Part shown: piece by piece, positions 1 through 10,437 of the stretch
Layout: every line of letters begins with the position of its first letter
Position numbering within the stretch: the stretch's first letter is position 1
NCBI GenBank assembly: GCA_002914845.1
Contig: JXTC01000610.1
Span: 57,612 to 121,611, forward strand
DNA from: Trema orientale
Taxonomy: Eukaryota; Streptophyta; Magnoliopsida; Rosales; Cannabaceae
DNA length: 64,000 bases
Direction: 5' to 3'
The notes under the pieces: generated by a model
Database searches by the model: none
The model's input: only the letters and a program-made list of their open reading frames with translations
What the model was told of the DNA's origin: nothing
Translations under genes and position numbers: made by a program

Positions 1-1219
1 CGTATTTTCTTGCTTACTTTTGTTGCAGTGAAAATGTTTATGAGCAATAAACTTTCTATCATATATCGCTCATGATTTAAGAAAATTAAGCCTGTTGTAA
101 ACTATGAAAATCCATAATAGTAAATGATTTGAGACTGAATACTTAGAAGTAGCTCCGACATTGGGAGGAAAGAGTCATGTAGCCATGATATTCAAAGGTC
201 ATAAAAAGAAAAGGAAAAAAGAAAAAGGGAAAATTATGTATGCCGTATTATTAGGAGCACAATTTGTATCGAGTAATACTACTGTGATAATGCTATGTTT
301 GGTAGAGAGGAAAGAAAATTGGAGGAAAAGAAAAATTATAATGGATAGAAAATGTGAAGAAGAGAAAGGAAAGTGTTTTTTCTCATAATTGTTTAGGAAT
401 TAGGATGTGAAGAGAAAGAAAACTGGTTTATTTTAAAATACCACTATTATTATTATTATAATTTTCTCTACCATCATTATTTTATTTTACTATTAATACT
501 ATAATTTTAAGGGGAAGGCTACAGTAGGGGCGCCCCTACGTAGGGCCATCCCTTATACACCGTTAGATGGAAATCTGTGGGGAATAACGGGAATCTGTGG
601 GGAATCTATTTATACACAGACCCTAATTTTAAAAGTTGTTATGAAAGAGTAATTTAGTAACTTAAATTATTTTGTTAGCTAATGCTTCTGGAAAAATTTT
701 GTGGGCCCAACTTCTTTTTTATTTTTGGATAGTATCACTTTTATACATTGTAATTTGACACTTTGTTCAATTTACACCTTGTGTTTTGGTTATTATCAAC
801 ATTGATTCTTAGATTTAAAATCTATTACAAATTTACATTCTGACACTAATTTAGAACAGTTAATTTACTAAAACTAGATTTAAAGAGGAATAAGAAAGAA
901 TCAAAATTAAGTCATTCTTCCAAAATTTAACTAACTATGTGAAGGATTCCCCATAATAGAATATTCTAAATAGATAAGTAAACACATGAATGGAAAGAAA
1001 AGGGAATTACTTTTCTAATTTCACTTTTCTAACTTTTATTCTCTTTCTAGTCTATTACGGATTAGTAAGCATTGCCTAAAACTCATTCTCATCTACACTG
1101 ACATGTTTTGCTCTCGTTAAACCAAAGATGTGATGTCATGTAACAATGGAATGATGACATATATATTATTGAGACATAATAATAGTGAAATGATGGATTG
1201 TGCATTACTAAGACATAAT
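1..1219. other. Intergenic, AT-rich, with MITE-like remnant
   Basis: No supportable gene is seen here. The segment at about 885-1075 resembles 21500-21740 in the same orientation: both share the string aagtaaacacatgaa and a gattagtaa end. It looks like a relict MITE. At 514-600 there is a GC-richer patch with a small palindrome (aggggcgcccct) followed by a CCGTTAGATGG-like string of the kind often seen in plant MITEs, but no second terminus was found. Confidence 0.4.
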
Positions 1220-1231
1220 AACACTAGTTCG

Positions 1232-1405
1232 CCAACTAGGGCTAGCTCAGTTGGTCCAAGGCTTGAGAAATGTATGTGTGAGTTTGGAGGGTCAGAGGTT
1301 CAAGCCTTAGTAGGGTGTGTCTGTGTTATTTTTCTTTAAATTTGTAGTAAGTAGTGGTCATTAGTTAAGCCCCATTTTTAAAAAAAAAAAAATAATAATA
1401 ATAAC
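1232..1405 (+). mobile_element. tRNA-derived SINE, intact copy
   Basis: A short element of 174 bp opens with a tRNA-like A box (gctagctcagttgg, 1240-1253) and has a B box (aggttcaagcc, about 1297-1307), which together form an internal RNA polymerase III promoter. It ends in a poly(A)/(AAT)n tail. A perfect 12-bp target-site duplication, aacactagttcg, flanks it at 1220-1231 and 1406-1417. A sister copy lies on the minus strand at 17632-17806. Mobilisation would depend on a partner LINE reverse transcriptase. Family name not assigned. Confidence 0.85.
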
Positions 1406-1417
1406 AACACTAGTTCG

Positions 1418-2013
1418 AGATACGAGTCTTCGGGTCGTGTGACCAAGACTCCTCTTAGAGGAATGAGGGTTCAAACCCCACTCTCACCCTTTTTCCCTAC
1501 TAACATATGTAGATAATTTAAAAAAAAGAAAAAAAAAATATCGAAATGACATATTTGAAAGTTTTGCACAAAAAAGAGAGAAAAAAATGGCACATTGGAA
1601 AGTTTAGGGCAAGAATGAGACTCATCCATAGTTCACGGACTAAAAATGAAATTAATCCTATAGTTTTATAAAAGTTGTAGATTTCACATTCTCGTCGTTT
1701 AACTTTCACAAGGACACGTCAAATTTGGGGTTGGCCTCGGCTGCTGCCTGGTGTTGGCTTAACCGCTGAAACGACGTGTCGTTCTTGCTTCGGGAGTCCA
1801 ATTTTGTCGTCAAAGAGACACGTCGAACGAATTTCTAAGATGTTCCTTTCCTTCCTGGAAGACAAATGAAGGAGATTAATCTCAAATTGGATTGAAAAAA
1901 AAAAGAAACAGAAAAACGAAAAAATCCCAAATTGTGGATTTGGGGTGTTAAGCGTTAGGGTTTCTCTTGTCACATTCAAATTTGCCANGCAACCCAAAGG
2001 CAACAACCCTGTA
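1418..2013. other. Promoter/5' leader side of the methyltransferase gene
   Basis: No gene is seen before the methyltransferase start codon. A tRNA-like B box (gggttcaaacccc, about 1468-1480) sits just beyond the SINE and may be an older SINE relic. From about 1690 the sequence becomes richer in GC, as expected for a promoter and 5' UTR. A single N lies at 1988. Confidence 0.35.
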
Positions 2014-4534
2014 ATGGATGAGAATCAGAATCCGAAGGAGGTGCCTAGGAGGAAATGCATTGGCCCATCTTCTGTTTCCGCGTATCGTGACCCTAAATAC
2101 TGGTATTCTCAATATATATATATATATATATATCTAAACCCTTATCTTTTTTCCATATGTTTATGTTGATTTTGGTTCTTGCTGCTGTGATATACTTTCA
2201 GGGATGAGCGGTTCTCCAAAGAGGAGCATTACGAGTGGCTTAAGGACTATTCTCAATTTCGGCACCTGGTTCAACCCCATTTGAACCCCACTTCTTCTGT
2301 ACTTCCACGACTCCTCTTTGGCACCTTCAAGAATCAAATTTTATGCCTCATTTGGCTTTTTGTGGGGTTTGAGTAATTATTTTGTTATGGCAGCTAAAAA
2401 TATGTGTTTCTTTGAGTATTGATTCATTGGGAATAGAAGAACATGCTGTTAGAACTTAGAAACCAGCTATTCTGCTATTTGTTTGGTAGTATCATATTGT
2501 GCAAGTGAATTTATTTATTTATTTATTTATTTTAAAGTATTCTCTCTCTCTTGGTAAATTTATTAGATATACAGATCAGTTATCTGAGCTTTAATCCATA
2601 ACCCAAGTTAAATTTGGTCCATTATTTTCGGGAGGCTGGTTGATTTACGACTTGTGTAGAATCAGAAAGGCTTTTAAGTTATTTTTATGCGAAAGCGAAA
2701 CCCAGTTGATTTCTGCTTTTGGTTTTCTTAATTTTTATGCCTCAGTTATGCAATGAGAACGTACCTATCGTATTGATATCTTCCTTTTACATGATTGAGA
2801 GTTGATTCTGCTTAAGCGAATGCTTAGCCTATTGTAGGTTTTGTTGATGATGGAAATTGATTATACTTTCTATAGGTCTTGGAGCTGGGCTGTGGAAATT
2901 CACAGTTGTCTGAAGAATTGTACAAAGATGGAATCACCAAATTAACGTGCATTGATCTATCGGCTGTTGCTGTTGAGAATAAGCAGAAACAATTGCTGTC
3001 TAAGGGTTTTAAAGGTGCGGTTGTAGCATTAGCATCCTTAAAATATCTATAGTTGACTGTTTGCATATCTGTTGCTTAGATAAATGCTTTAACTATGTTT
3101 TCTTTATTTGCTCATTTGAATTGGGCTTTAAGGTTTTAATAAGTATAAGTATTTTTCTTTTCTATGTTTATTCATACTCTTTTAATGAAAAAGGAAAAAA
3201 AGGGTTTTAGTCTGATTGAATGGCTGATTTTTCAATTCTATTGTTACTTGTAGTATATTTACATGTTTGCCTTTGTGGCACCAAACTAGGTGAACTGTCT
3301 GTTTAGATAAACTTGGTTTTAGCTGGGCATATAAATGGATTGGAAATAAAGTTGTGTTAATATGTGTTAGAGAGACATTTAAGAAAGATAAGGCACAAGA
3401 TAGAATTTTATAGGCAGTGGTTGTTTCTAGAGGTTCTTCTTTGCTGTTTGCCATTGTATATGTTCTTGAAAGTGATAAAATCTTGGAGCAGTTCAGTTTG
3501 CACTTTGCAATGATGAAAAATAACATCAATCTAGACTGTATTCACTTTTTTTTCCCTCTATCACATCTATTATCAGAAATAAAAGTTCTGGAAGCTGACA
3601 TGCTAGACCTGCCTTTTAGCGACGAGTCTTTTGATGTTGTTATTGAGAAAGGAACCATGGTAAATGTTCAAGCCACAATTTTCTGCCTCTTACCTAGAAC
3701 TGATTCAGATTTGATTTCATGAACGATTATTGTTATGTTCTTCAGCAATCTAATCTTTGTCTGGAACGAGATTGTTAAATTTTATCTTTTATTTTTCTTT
3801 TTGAAGGAGGTTCTGTTCGTTGACAGTGGTGACCCATGGAATCCAAGGCCTGCAACAGTAACTAAGGTCATGAAGATGCTTGAGGGTGTCCACAGGGTTT
3901 TGAAGCCAGATGGAATTTTCATTTCCATTTCATTTGGTCAGGTTGTGAAAGGATCTTCAATATCCTACTTAGCAATTACTTATTACTATCCTTGGAGTTT
4001 TCATTTCCATTTCATTTGGTCAGTTTGTGAACAAGATCTTAGATATCCTAATTGGCAATTACTTGATACTATCCTTCTTACTTGTATTGTATATCTGCAG
4101 CCGCATTTCAGGCGTTCATTTTTCAATGCCCCAGAATTTACATGGTCTCTTGAATGGAAAACTTTTGGTGATGGATTTCACTATTTTGTCTACGTTTTGA
4201 AAAAGGTTAGTCCGATAATTCTTCATTTTACGTGTAGATGCCCGTCTCCATTCGGTTTATTGTTGGTTTTTATCATTGTGCGCCTAGAAATCTTATGCAA
4301 AGTAACTTTATAACGTTCCATTTTTTTGTATCGTGAATGCTTTTTCTTTTCGGATTGAAACTAAATCTGGTGCAATTCATGAAATGTTTAACCACCATCT
4401 TTCAGGGAAAGAGAACACTGGTGAATCAAGAGACCAGCGAGAAGATAGTGCCACCAGCTATTTATCTATTCCAAGATGAATTAGAAACAGAAGATTATAT
4501 CTTCCGAACTAACGTTGAGGAACTCAATTCTTAG
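2014..4534 (+). CDS. SAM-dependent methyltransferase, seven exons (EEF1A-KMT4/METTL13-like family)
   Basis: Exons by GT-AG and reading frame are 2014-2102, 2202-2298, 2876-3014, 3577-3659, 3807-3941, 4101-4205 and 4406-4534, giving 258 aa. Exon 3 opens with the class I methyltransferase motif I, VLELGCGNSQLSEEL, which binds the adenosyl/methionine moiety of SAM. Exon 4 supplies motif II/III (LEADMLDLPF, then FDVVIEKGTM) and exon 5 VLFVDSGDPWNP followed by VHRVLKPDGIFISISFGQ. The N terminus DPKYWDERFSKEEHYEWL matches the family that includes Arabidopsis At3g17365-like proteins and animal EEF1A lysine methyltransferases. The substrate is inferred only; protein lysine is likely. The start chosen is the first ATG in frame with the YWDERF block; an N at 1988 lies in the leader. 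The intron between exons 5 and 6 carries a tandem duplication and no in-frame stop (see findings). Confidence 0.85.
3912..4076 (+). repeat. 82-bp imperfect tandem duplication across an exon-intron border
   Basis: Copy 1 (3912-3993) includes the last 30 bases of exon 5 and the donor CAG|gttgtg. Copy 2 (3994 to about 4076) repeats the same stretch within the intron, but its donor reads CAGtttgtg. The GT is lost, so only the upstream donor is usable. Confidence 0.8.
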
Positions 4535-5115
4535 AACTTACTGTCACACTATTTCACCTCTTCCATTGTAACTTTTCTGACTCTGGTTTTGAAGCTAGTT
4601 CAGATCAATTCATTTGAACTTCAAAGTTGAAACTCTGAGCAACAGTAATGAGGAAAAGAAAAACAAAAAAAGAACCGCAATTATATCAGATTTAGCATCA
4701 GGGTCTGGTCGGGAACTGGATTCTCAATCCTCCACATTCGGGCAAGATTTCAAAAAATTTGTTCATGTGAATGGTTTTCTTTAGTCTGGAATCTAGAGGT
4801 GTTTGGATGGATAAGTTCCCACATGGCCATAACAAACCTCTCCTAACTATTGTCTCTACTTTTTGAATAATTGGTTTGATTTTAATGCTGTGGAGTATAG
4901 AATATGTATCAAAACTTCAAAAGTTGACCAGAAAAAAGAAGAAAAGATGAGAGTTTATATAGGCTTTTCTTTTCTACCTTGTCATCATGTTTGGTCAAAT
5001 GATGTTGTAACCAACGAACATGCACTGAAGTGGATGACGATGACAATAATTGGTCATGTTCGATTATTTTAATAAATCTTATTTAAAATAAAAAAGGTGA
5101 GCCAGAAATTGTGAG
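4535..5115. other. 3' UTR and spacer
   Basis: This holds the methyltransferase 3' UTR and AT-rich spacer. Short ORFs here have no recognisable domain. Nothing else is seen. Confidence 0.4.
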
Positions 5116-5189
5116 CGCTAGAGGAAGGGCTTGAACCTTCGACCTTGTGGTTAACAGCCACACGCTCTAGCCAACTGAGCTACTCCAGC
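5116..5189 (-). tRNA. trnN-GUU: tRNA-Asn (GTT anticodon)
   Basis: The minus strand reads GCTGGAGTAGCTCAGTTGG at its 5' end, then CTGTTAACC in the anticodon arm (anticodon GTT), then GGTTCAAGCCC in the T arm, closing with CTCTAGC plus discriminator G. The seven acceptor pairs all form, with one G-T wobble. The 74-nt length is normal and no intron is present. It decodes Asn codons AAC/AAU in cytosolic translation. No CCA is encoded, as expected for a nuclear gene. A Helitron begins 77 bp away at 5267, on the 5' (upstream) side of the tRNA. Confidence 0.95.
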
Positions 5190-5266
5190 CGTTGATGATT
5201 CTAATACTGATTTATCGAATTACAATGGAAGAGTACGTTGGAATTCCACTACCTGATGTAAAAAAA

Positions 5267-6061
5267 TCTATATCTATATATCTATATATATATATTAAGC
5301 ATGAAGCTAAAAATTCTGATAGTTTTTTTGATCAATATTCTATTTTAAAATTTTTAGAAAAATTCTAATTTTTTCATAATATGATTGGTCTTATCATTAT
5401 TCTTCTTTACTATGATTGGTTGTAATACATATATATATATATATGTAATATATAATGTTGTATTTAATTTAATATTAATGATACCTTATAATAAATTTAG
5501 TTCATCGAATCAAACAAATAATTGTGCTACATTCGTCTCATCAAAATAAATATAGAGAGATAAATACATAATTTAATGTTTTATATAGTATTATATTTAA
5601 TTTAATATTAATGATTCCTTATATTAAATTTAGTTTATTAAACGTCAAAAAATTGTGTTACATTCATTTTATCAAAATAAATATAGAGATGATAATATTT
5701 TTTAATGTTGAAATACATTGAACCTAACTATATTATTTATATAATATTATATTTAATTTAATATTAATGATACCTTATATTAAATTTAGTTATAGATGTG
5801 ATACATTCGTTTCATCAAAATAAATGTAAAAATAAATACATTATTTAATGTTTTATATAATATTATATTTAATTTAATATTAATTATACTTTCTATTAAA
5901 TTTAGTTCATCGAACGAAAAGTTATGTAACATTTATCTCATCAAAATAAATGTAAAGACAAATATATTCTTTAATATTGTAATACATTGAACTTAACTAT
6001 AAATTAGGCTTAATTTATGTAATATTAATACAACTCGCGCAAAGCGCGATATAACGACTAG
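5267..6061 (+). mobile_element. Non-autonomous Helitron
   Basis: The right end has the hallmark Helitron 3' structure: a GC-rich hairpin (cgcgcaaagcgcg, about 6036-6048), a short AT spacer, then CTAG at 6058-6061 followed by host T. The left end starts TC after host A at 5267, fitting the expected A/T insertion site. It has no inverted repeats or target duplication, as expected for rolling-circle transposons. The body has about four degenerate tandem units of 120-145 bp, each containing atttaatttaatattaatga. No Rep/helicase coding is present. Confidence 0.8.
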
Positions 6062-6470
6062 TTTATGAATAATACTATGGGCAAATTGCTTAGCAACAGA
6101 CGAGGGTCGACACTATGTTTTTAATTGAAAGATGGAATAATATTTAAGGCGGGATCTAGTATAAGACTAAGTGTGTTAATTATAATCAAGCAGTAAAAAA
6201 TTGACACATTAAAATTTAACACATAATGTAGTGGTGGCACTTTAAGAAGACAATGTTATGTAATTACTATTAATTTTTAATCAATAATAGATTTATTTTT
6301 TTGTTAAACGCAATTTAAGATTAAATAAGAGAAGGGCACCACCTAGATGGGAACCCACTCTAAAAAGTTACTAAAAAACGTCTGGAATCTCACTTAAGGC
6401 ATTATTCCCATTAACATTACATCATAAAGCCCATTTAGCTAAGTTATGGGTATAAAAATTAAACTTCCTA
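6062..6470. other. AT-rich spacer before LINE remnant
   Basis: No gene or clear repeat boundary is visible. It may contain the 3' UTR of the adjacent minus-strand LINE, but no poly(A) tail or target duplication could be located. Confidence 0.3.
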
Positions 6471-7547
6471 CTAATTAAAAGATAAACCCAAAAAGTTATC
6501 ACAAATTTCCTTGGTTATAGCCACAGAATTCTCAATTTCCCAGTTTGAGGACTTTGAGTTTAAGTTGTCAATAGTTACTTGAGAATCCCCCTCTACCATA
6601 CAATAGAGGAGCTTTCTGTCCAGAGCCTCTGTGGGGGCCATAATCGCAGCTTTGGCTTCAACAACAATGGGGGATGAGAGAGTAGAGAGACTAGTAACGG
6701 CGAATATAATAGCTCCAACATGGTTGCGACCAACTGTAGCGAGCACCATAGAGTTCGACCCACAAGCCACATCAAAATTAAATAGGAACTCGGGATATTT
6801 CTCAAACAGAGTATGACATTAGGAGAGTTACTACTATGAACAACTTCGTTTTTGGCCTTCCAGATATGATCAAAGATTATGAAGCTATAGAGGAGGATGA
6901 TAGAGTCATCAATGCCCAAATTTTTGAGCTGCCAAATACAATGGAGCCAATCCTGACACGAACTAATCAAGTCTCTCATTGGACAAAGGCCCCAGGAAGA
7001 GGTAATCCAGAGTCCACAGGTGAAATCACAATAGAGAAAAAGATGTTCAGTGCTTTCAGGTTCAATCCCACACATAGGACAAGCTGTAGAGGGGATATAG
7101 AACAAAGAGTTCAATCTGGTGCAGATTGGTGGAGCATTCGAAAGAACTTGCCACCAGAGTGTTTTTATGCCTCTTATGTATCCTAGAATTCCATATCCTA
7201 GAATTCCATAGCTTTGAACATTCCTTTGGACTTAGAACCATTTGAGAAGAGGCTCGAGCATAAGCTTGAATAAGATAAGCGGATTTTGTGGAGAATCTAC
7301 TATTAGAATTGAATACCCAAATCCATAAATCCGATCTCATTCTTGAGCTAATATCAAGTTTACAAATTGCTGACACTGCCTCACTGTCAAAACATTGTTG
7401 CAACTTTGAGACATTCCACAAACCATATTTAATTAAGAAATCAGCCGCATACATGAAACTCCTCTGGGACAAGCCTAATGGGAGTAAGGCAATAACTTGG
7501 AAAATAAGGCACCCGAGGGTCTTTCCAAATATTAATGGATCGCCCAT
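6471..7547 (-). pseudogene. LINE zf-RVT and RNase H domain remnants
   Basis: The minus strand encodes CPMCGIEPESTEHLFLYC, the Cys-Cys-His-Cys zinc-binding zf-RVT motif that follows reverse transcriptase in plant LINEs. Upstream of it in the same reading direction is the associated helical region (KSAYLIQAYARAS). Further 3' another frame gives VEAKAAIMAPTEAL and EGDSQVTIDNL, the second and third acidic blocks of the LINE RNase H domain. At least two frame changes break the region. A short local duplication near 7186-7212 (two tcctagaattccata copies) adds a repeated WNSRI. Confidence 0.8.
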
Positions 7548-7818
7548 TCCCTAATGACTTACAAGCAGCTTGGAATATAACATGTCTAGCTTTAATGATT
7601 AACTTCTAAAACCAAGAATCTGTGTCTCATGCACAACTGATACAAAATCAGTGCCCCTCAGGTATTAGCTCTAAGAACTTGGTAACAAAGTGAAGTATGG
7701 CCGGAAAGTAATTCTCAGCTCTACTTGGCTAGTAGCGCTATCTTCATTTCAACAGTTTTTCTGAAATCCAGACCACCTATGGATTTTGGGAGACAAATTG
7801 AGTTCCATGACTTAAGGT

Positions 7819-9290
7819 TTAATCCTTTCTTTGACCCCACCAGAATCTGTGGACCGGATAATCAATTTGATTCAAAGCAGAAATAGGCAGCGCCGTAGAC
7901 TGCATAGCATACACTTGGAGTGCTTGGGCCACTGATTTAATCAAGGTTGCATGGCCAGATTTTAAGAGTGCTTTAGCTTTCCAACTTGCCAATTTCGAGT
8001 CTAGATGATCCAAGATGAACTGAAAGTCCTGTCTCTTGCTGCGGGATCGAAAAAGGGGCATTCCCAAATATTTTAAGTTAGGTATAAGGCCAGAGATACC
8101 AAAGGATGAGGCGATATCTCATTTTACTGAGTAATTCGTATTTTTATTGAAGAAAATATTGGTCTTCGCTAGATTAATAGATTGACCTAAAAGCTCACAA
8201 AACTTAGATAAACAGTTCTAAATAGCATTGACCTCCTCCAACTTAGTCCTCCCAAAAATGATAATATCATCTGCAAAGAATAAGTGGGTGAGTGGAGGGC
8301 CTCCTCTAGATAGGTAAATACCTCTATAAAGACTAGATTGACATAGATATTAAATAAGTTGAGACAGAGCTTCAGTAACAAGGATAAAGAGATAAAGGGA
8401 GATGGGATCCCCTTGTCTGATGCCCCTCGAAGGGTTGATTTTTTAAAAACTGCTACCATTAAGGAGAGGTTCTAGGGACATGGTTGTGATACAGTTCTCA
8501 ACCCAAGAGCAAAAAGAGGCTAGAAAGCTGAAACACCTTAGTACTTCAATGATGAAATTCCAATTTAGCTTATCATATTCTTTCTCCAAATCGATTTTAA
8601 TAGCGAAAAAACCAAATTCTCCTTTTTTCTTTTTGAAAGAGTGAATCACTTCTTGTACCAATACCGTATTGTCTTGAATTGATCTCCCTGGAATGAACGC
8701 ATTTTGAGTGGGGCAGACAATTCTAGAAAGAAGTGGGTGGACCTTGTTGGCTAACAACTTTAAAATTACTTTTAAATCACATTGCATAGAGAGATTAGGC
8801 TAAACTGATTGATTTTGGAAGCATGTTCAGTTTTGGGAATAAGGATCAGATGAGAAGCATTAAAACCCTTATGCATAATTCCCAAATTAAAGAATTCAGA
8901 TATAGCTTCACAGAAATTCGGCCCAACATCCTCCCAATAAGTTCTAAAGAAAAGTATAGACATACTATCCAGACCCAGAGCTTTGAGGCTACCCATCGAA
9001 AAGAGAGTGTTTCTGATCTCATCAATTGATGGAATTTCAGCAAGGAGGGCTCTCTCAGCATGACAGAAAACTGGACTAAGTAAATCTCCCAGAATAGAAA
9101 TGCCCGGATTACTCGAACTATAATAAACATTCTGAAAATGTTCCAGAAAAGTATTACCAATATGATGTCTACTAGTCAACCAACTATTAGTATTTCCTAT
9201 AATGCTCTCAATAAAATTTCGACGACGTTGGATGCTAGTGGTGAGAAAGAAGAACTTAGAGCAATTGTCCTCTTCCTTGACCCAATTCAA
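7819..9290 (-). pseudogene. LINE reverse transcriptase remnant
   Basis: Recognisable reverse transcriptase blocks on the minus strand are the N-terminal region ending SLISLCNVI, then QNAFIPGRSIQDN, KIDLEKEYDKLNWNFI (the first catalytic Asp block), GIRQGDPISLYLF (about 8380-8430) and [11 protein letters not shown] (about 8255-8290, the F/YADD catalytic pair). They lie in at least three frames separated by stops. The order matches plant L1 ORF2, which makes cDNA by target-primed reverse transcription. It is inactive here. Confidence 0.85.
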
Positions 9291-9742
9291 TTGAGATTTT
9301 TGTCTCTAGTGAGTTTCAGACCTTTCATGAAGTTCCAACAATTTTAGTCTAAAATTTCACTTAAGCAAGTATAAGTTAGGTGGCCCAGGATTGGTTTGGA
9401 GATCATTCAATTCCTTTCTGCCTTTGCAATAGTGTGCTTGAGGATCCTAAATTGGTTGATATTCCATTTCAGGAGAGCTACTCTAGTTGCAACCAATCTT
9501 CTAAAGAACTTCGTTGCAGGTCTAGGATGGGAATAAGATCACCAAGCATTATGGACTATGAGGAAGCTTCTTGGGTCTCTAGCCCATATGGCTTCGAAGC
9601 GGAATAGTATCTTCAATCTGTCTTGTGTTCCTCGGGTATTAAGAACCAGCGGTTTATGATCTCAAGTGAAAGTTGGAAAAGATCTGAGATTGGCTGTTGG
9701 GAAAATAGAAATCCAGTCAGTATTAGCTACACCACAATCAAG

Positions 9743-9934
9743 TTAGGATTGGACTCGAGCACGCCCTGCTCTGTGGTTATCCCAAGTTAAATTGCCGCTA
9801 ATTGTATTGAGAGTTAAGAGACCAGAGTTATAAAACACCTCTTGAACTAAAGGAAGGAAGGGATCCATGAATGACAAAGAACCATCCCTAATGCGATCTG
9901 CTTCAGTAAGAATGATATTCAAATCCCCAAACAA
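9743..9934 (-). pseudogene. LINE endonuclease (EEP) remnant
   Basis: The minus strand reads FGDLNIILTEADRIRDGS followed by LTLNTISGNLTWDNHR. These fit the central GDFN and later LTW-N blocks of the exonuclease-endonuclease-phosphatase domain that nicks target DNA in L1 elements. The N-terminal catalytic part was not found intact. Confidence 0.7.
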
Positions 9935-9950
9935 AAGACATTACCCATTG

Positions 9951-10437
9951 AAACGATTGCCCATTTCCGTGATTGAATTCTAGAACTCTGGTTTCTCCCT
10001 CAGATAGGGTAGAAACTACCTTATCTGTGCAATGAGGTAGACTGGGTTTGATTACCTAGGACTTCTGATGATATACAAGAGTGTGTTTGTTGACTCTTTT
10101 TTTTTTTTTTTTTTCCTTTTGGACCATCTTTCGAAGTATTGGCCATCCTTGTACAATTTGGTGTACATCAAAGGAGTTACCACCAACCAGCATCGGAGAG
10201 TCGTTAGGAAGGGGAAGAATCCCCATTTTGAACTGCTGCGGCTTAGGGGTGGTAATCAAAGGGGAGAAGTGCGCTCCATTAAAAGTTACAAAGCAATCCC
10301 TGATTTTGGAATAGGCCACTTTCATATATAAATACAAGAACCTTCCTTCCTTGATTCCTCAATACTACTCAATAAGAATTTTCTCTCTTTTCTTAGTTCT
10401 CTCTCTTTAATCATATTAAGACTAAGTAATATATATT
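9951..10437. other. Spacer between LINE remnant and solo LTR
   Basis: This includes a poly(T) tract at 10098-10115. A minus-strand open stretch (10056-10337) has no domain I can name; it could be a LINE ORF1 or linker remnant. Confidence 0.3.

Larger units (their letters stand above)
6471..9950 (-). mobile_element. Decayed non-LTR retrotransposon (plant L1-type LINE)
   Basis: Read on the minus strand, coding remnants occur in the order of a plant LINE ORF2: endonuclease (GDLNIILTEADR, about 9934), reverse transcriptase, the zinc-binding zf-RVT segment and a C-terminal RNase H domain. Frameshifts and stops separate them, so no complete protein is possible. A possible further upstream remnant extends to about 10337. 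Target duplications were not identified, and the 5' end is uncertain. Confidence 0.85.

Noticed and set aside
1130..1339. 69-codon plus-strand ORF
   Set aside because: It runs through the SINE A and B boxes and has no protein motif.
1420..1500. Possible second tRNA gene or SINE near the first
   Set aside because: A good B box is present, but no cloverleaf folds and no convincing A box or ends were found.
6631..7554. Several plus-strand open stretches of 60-116 codons
   Set aside because: They are antisense to LINE reverse transcriptase, zf-RVT and RNase H coding that is recognisable on the minus strand.
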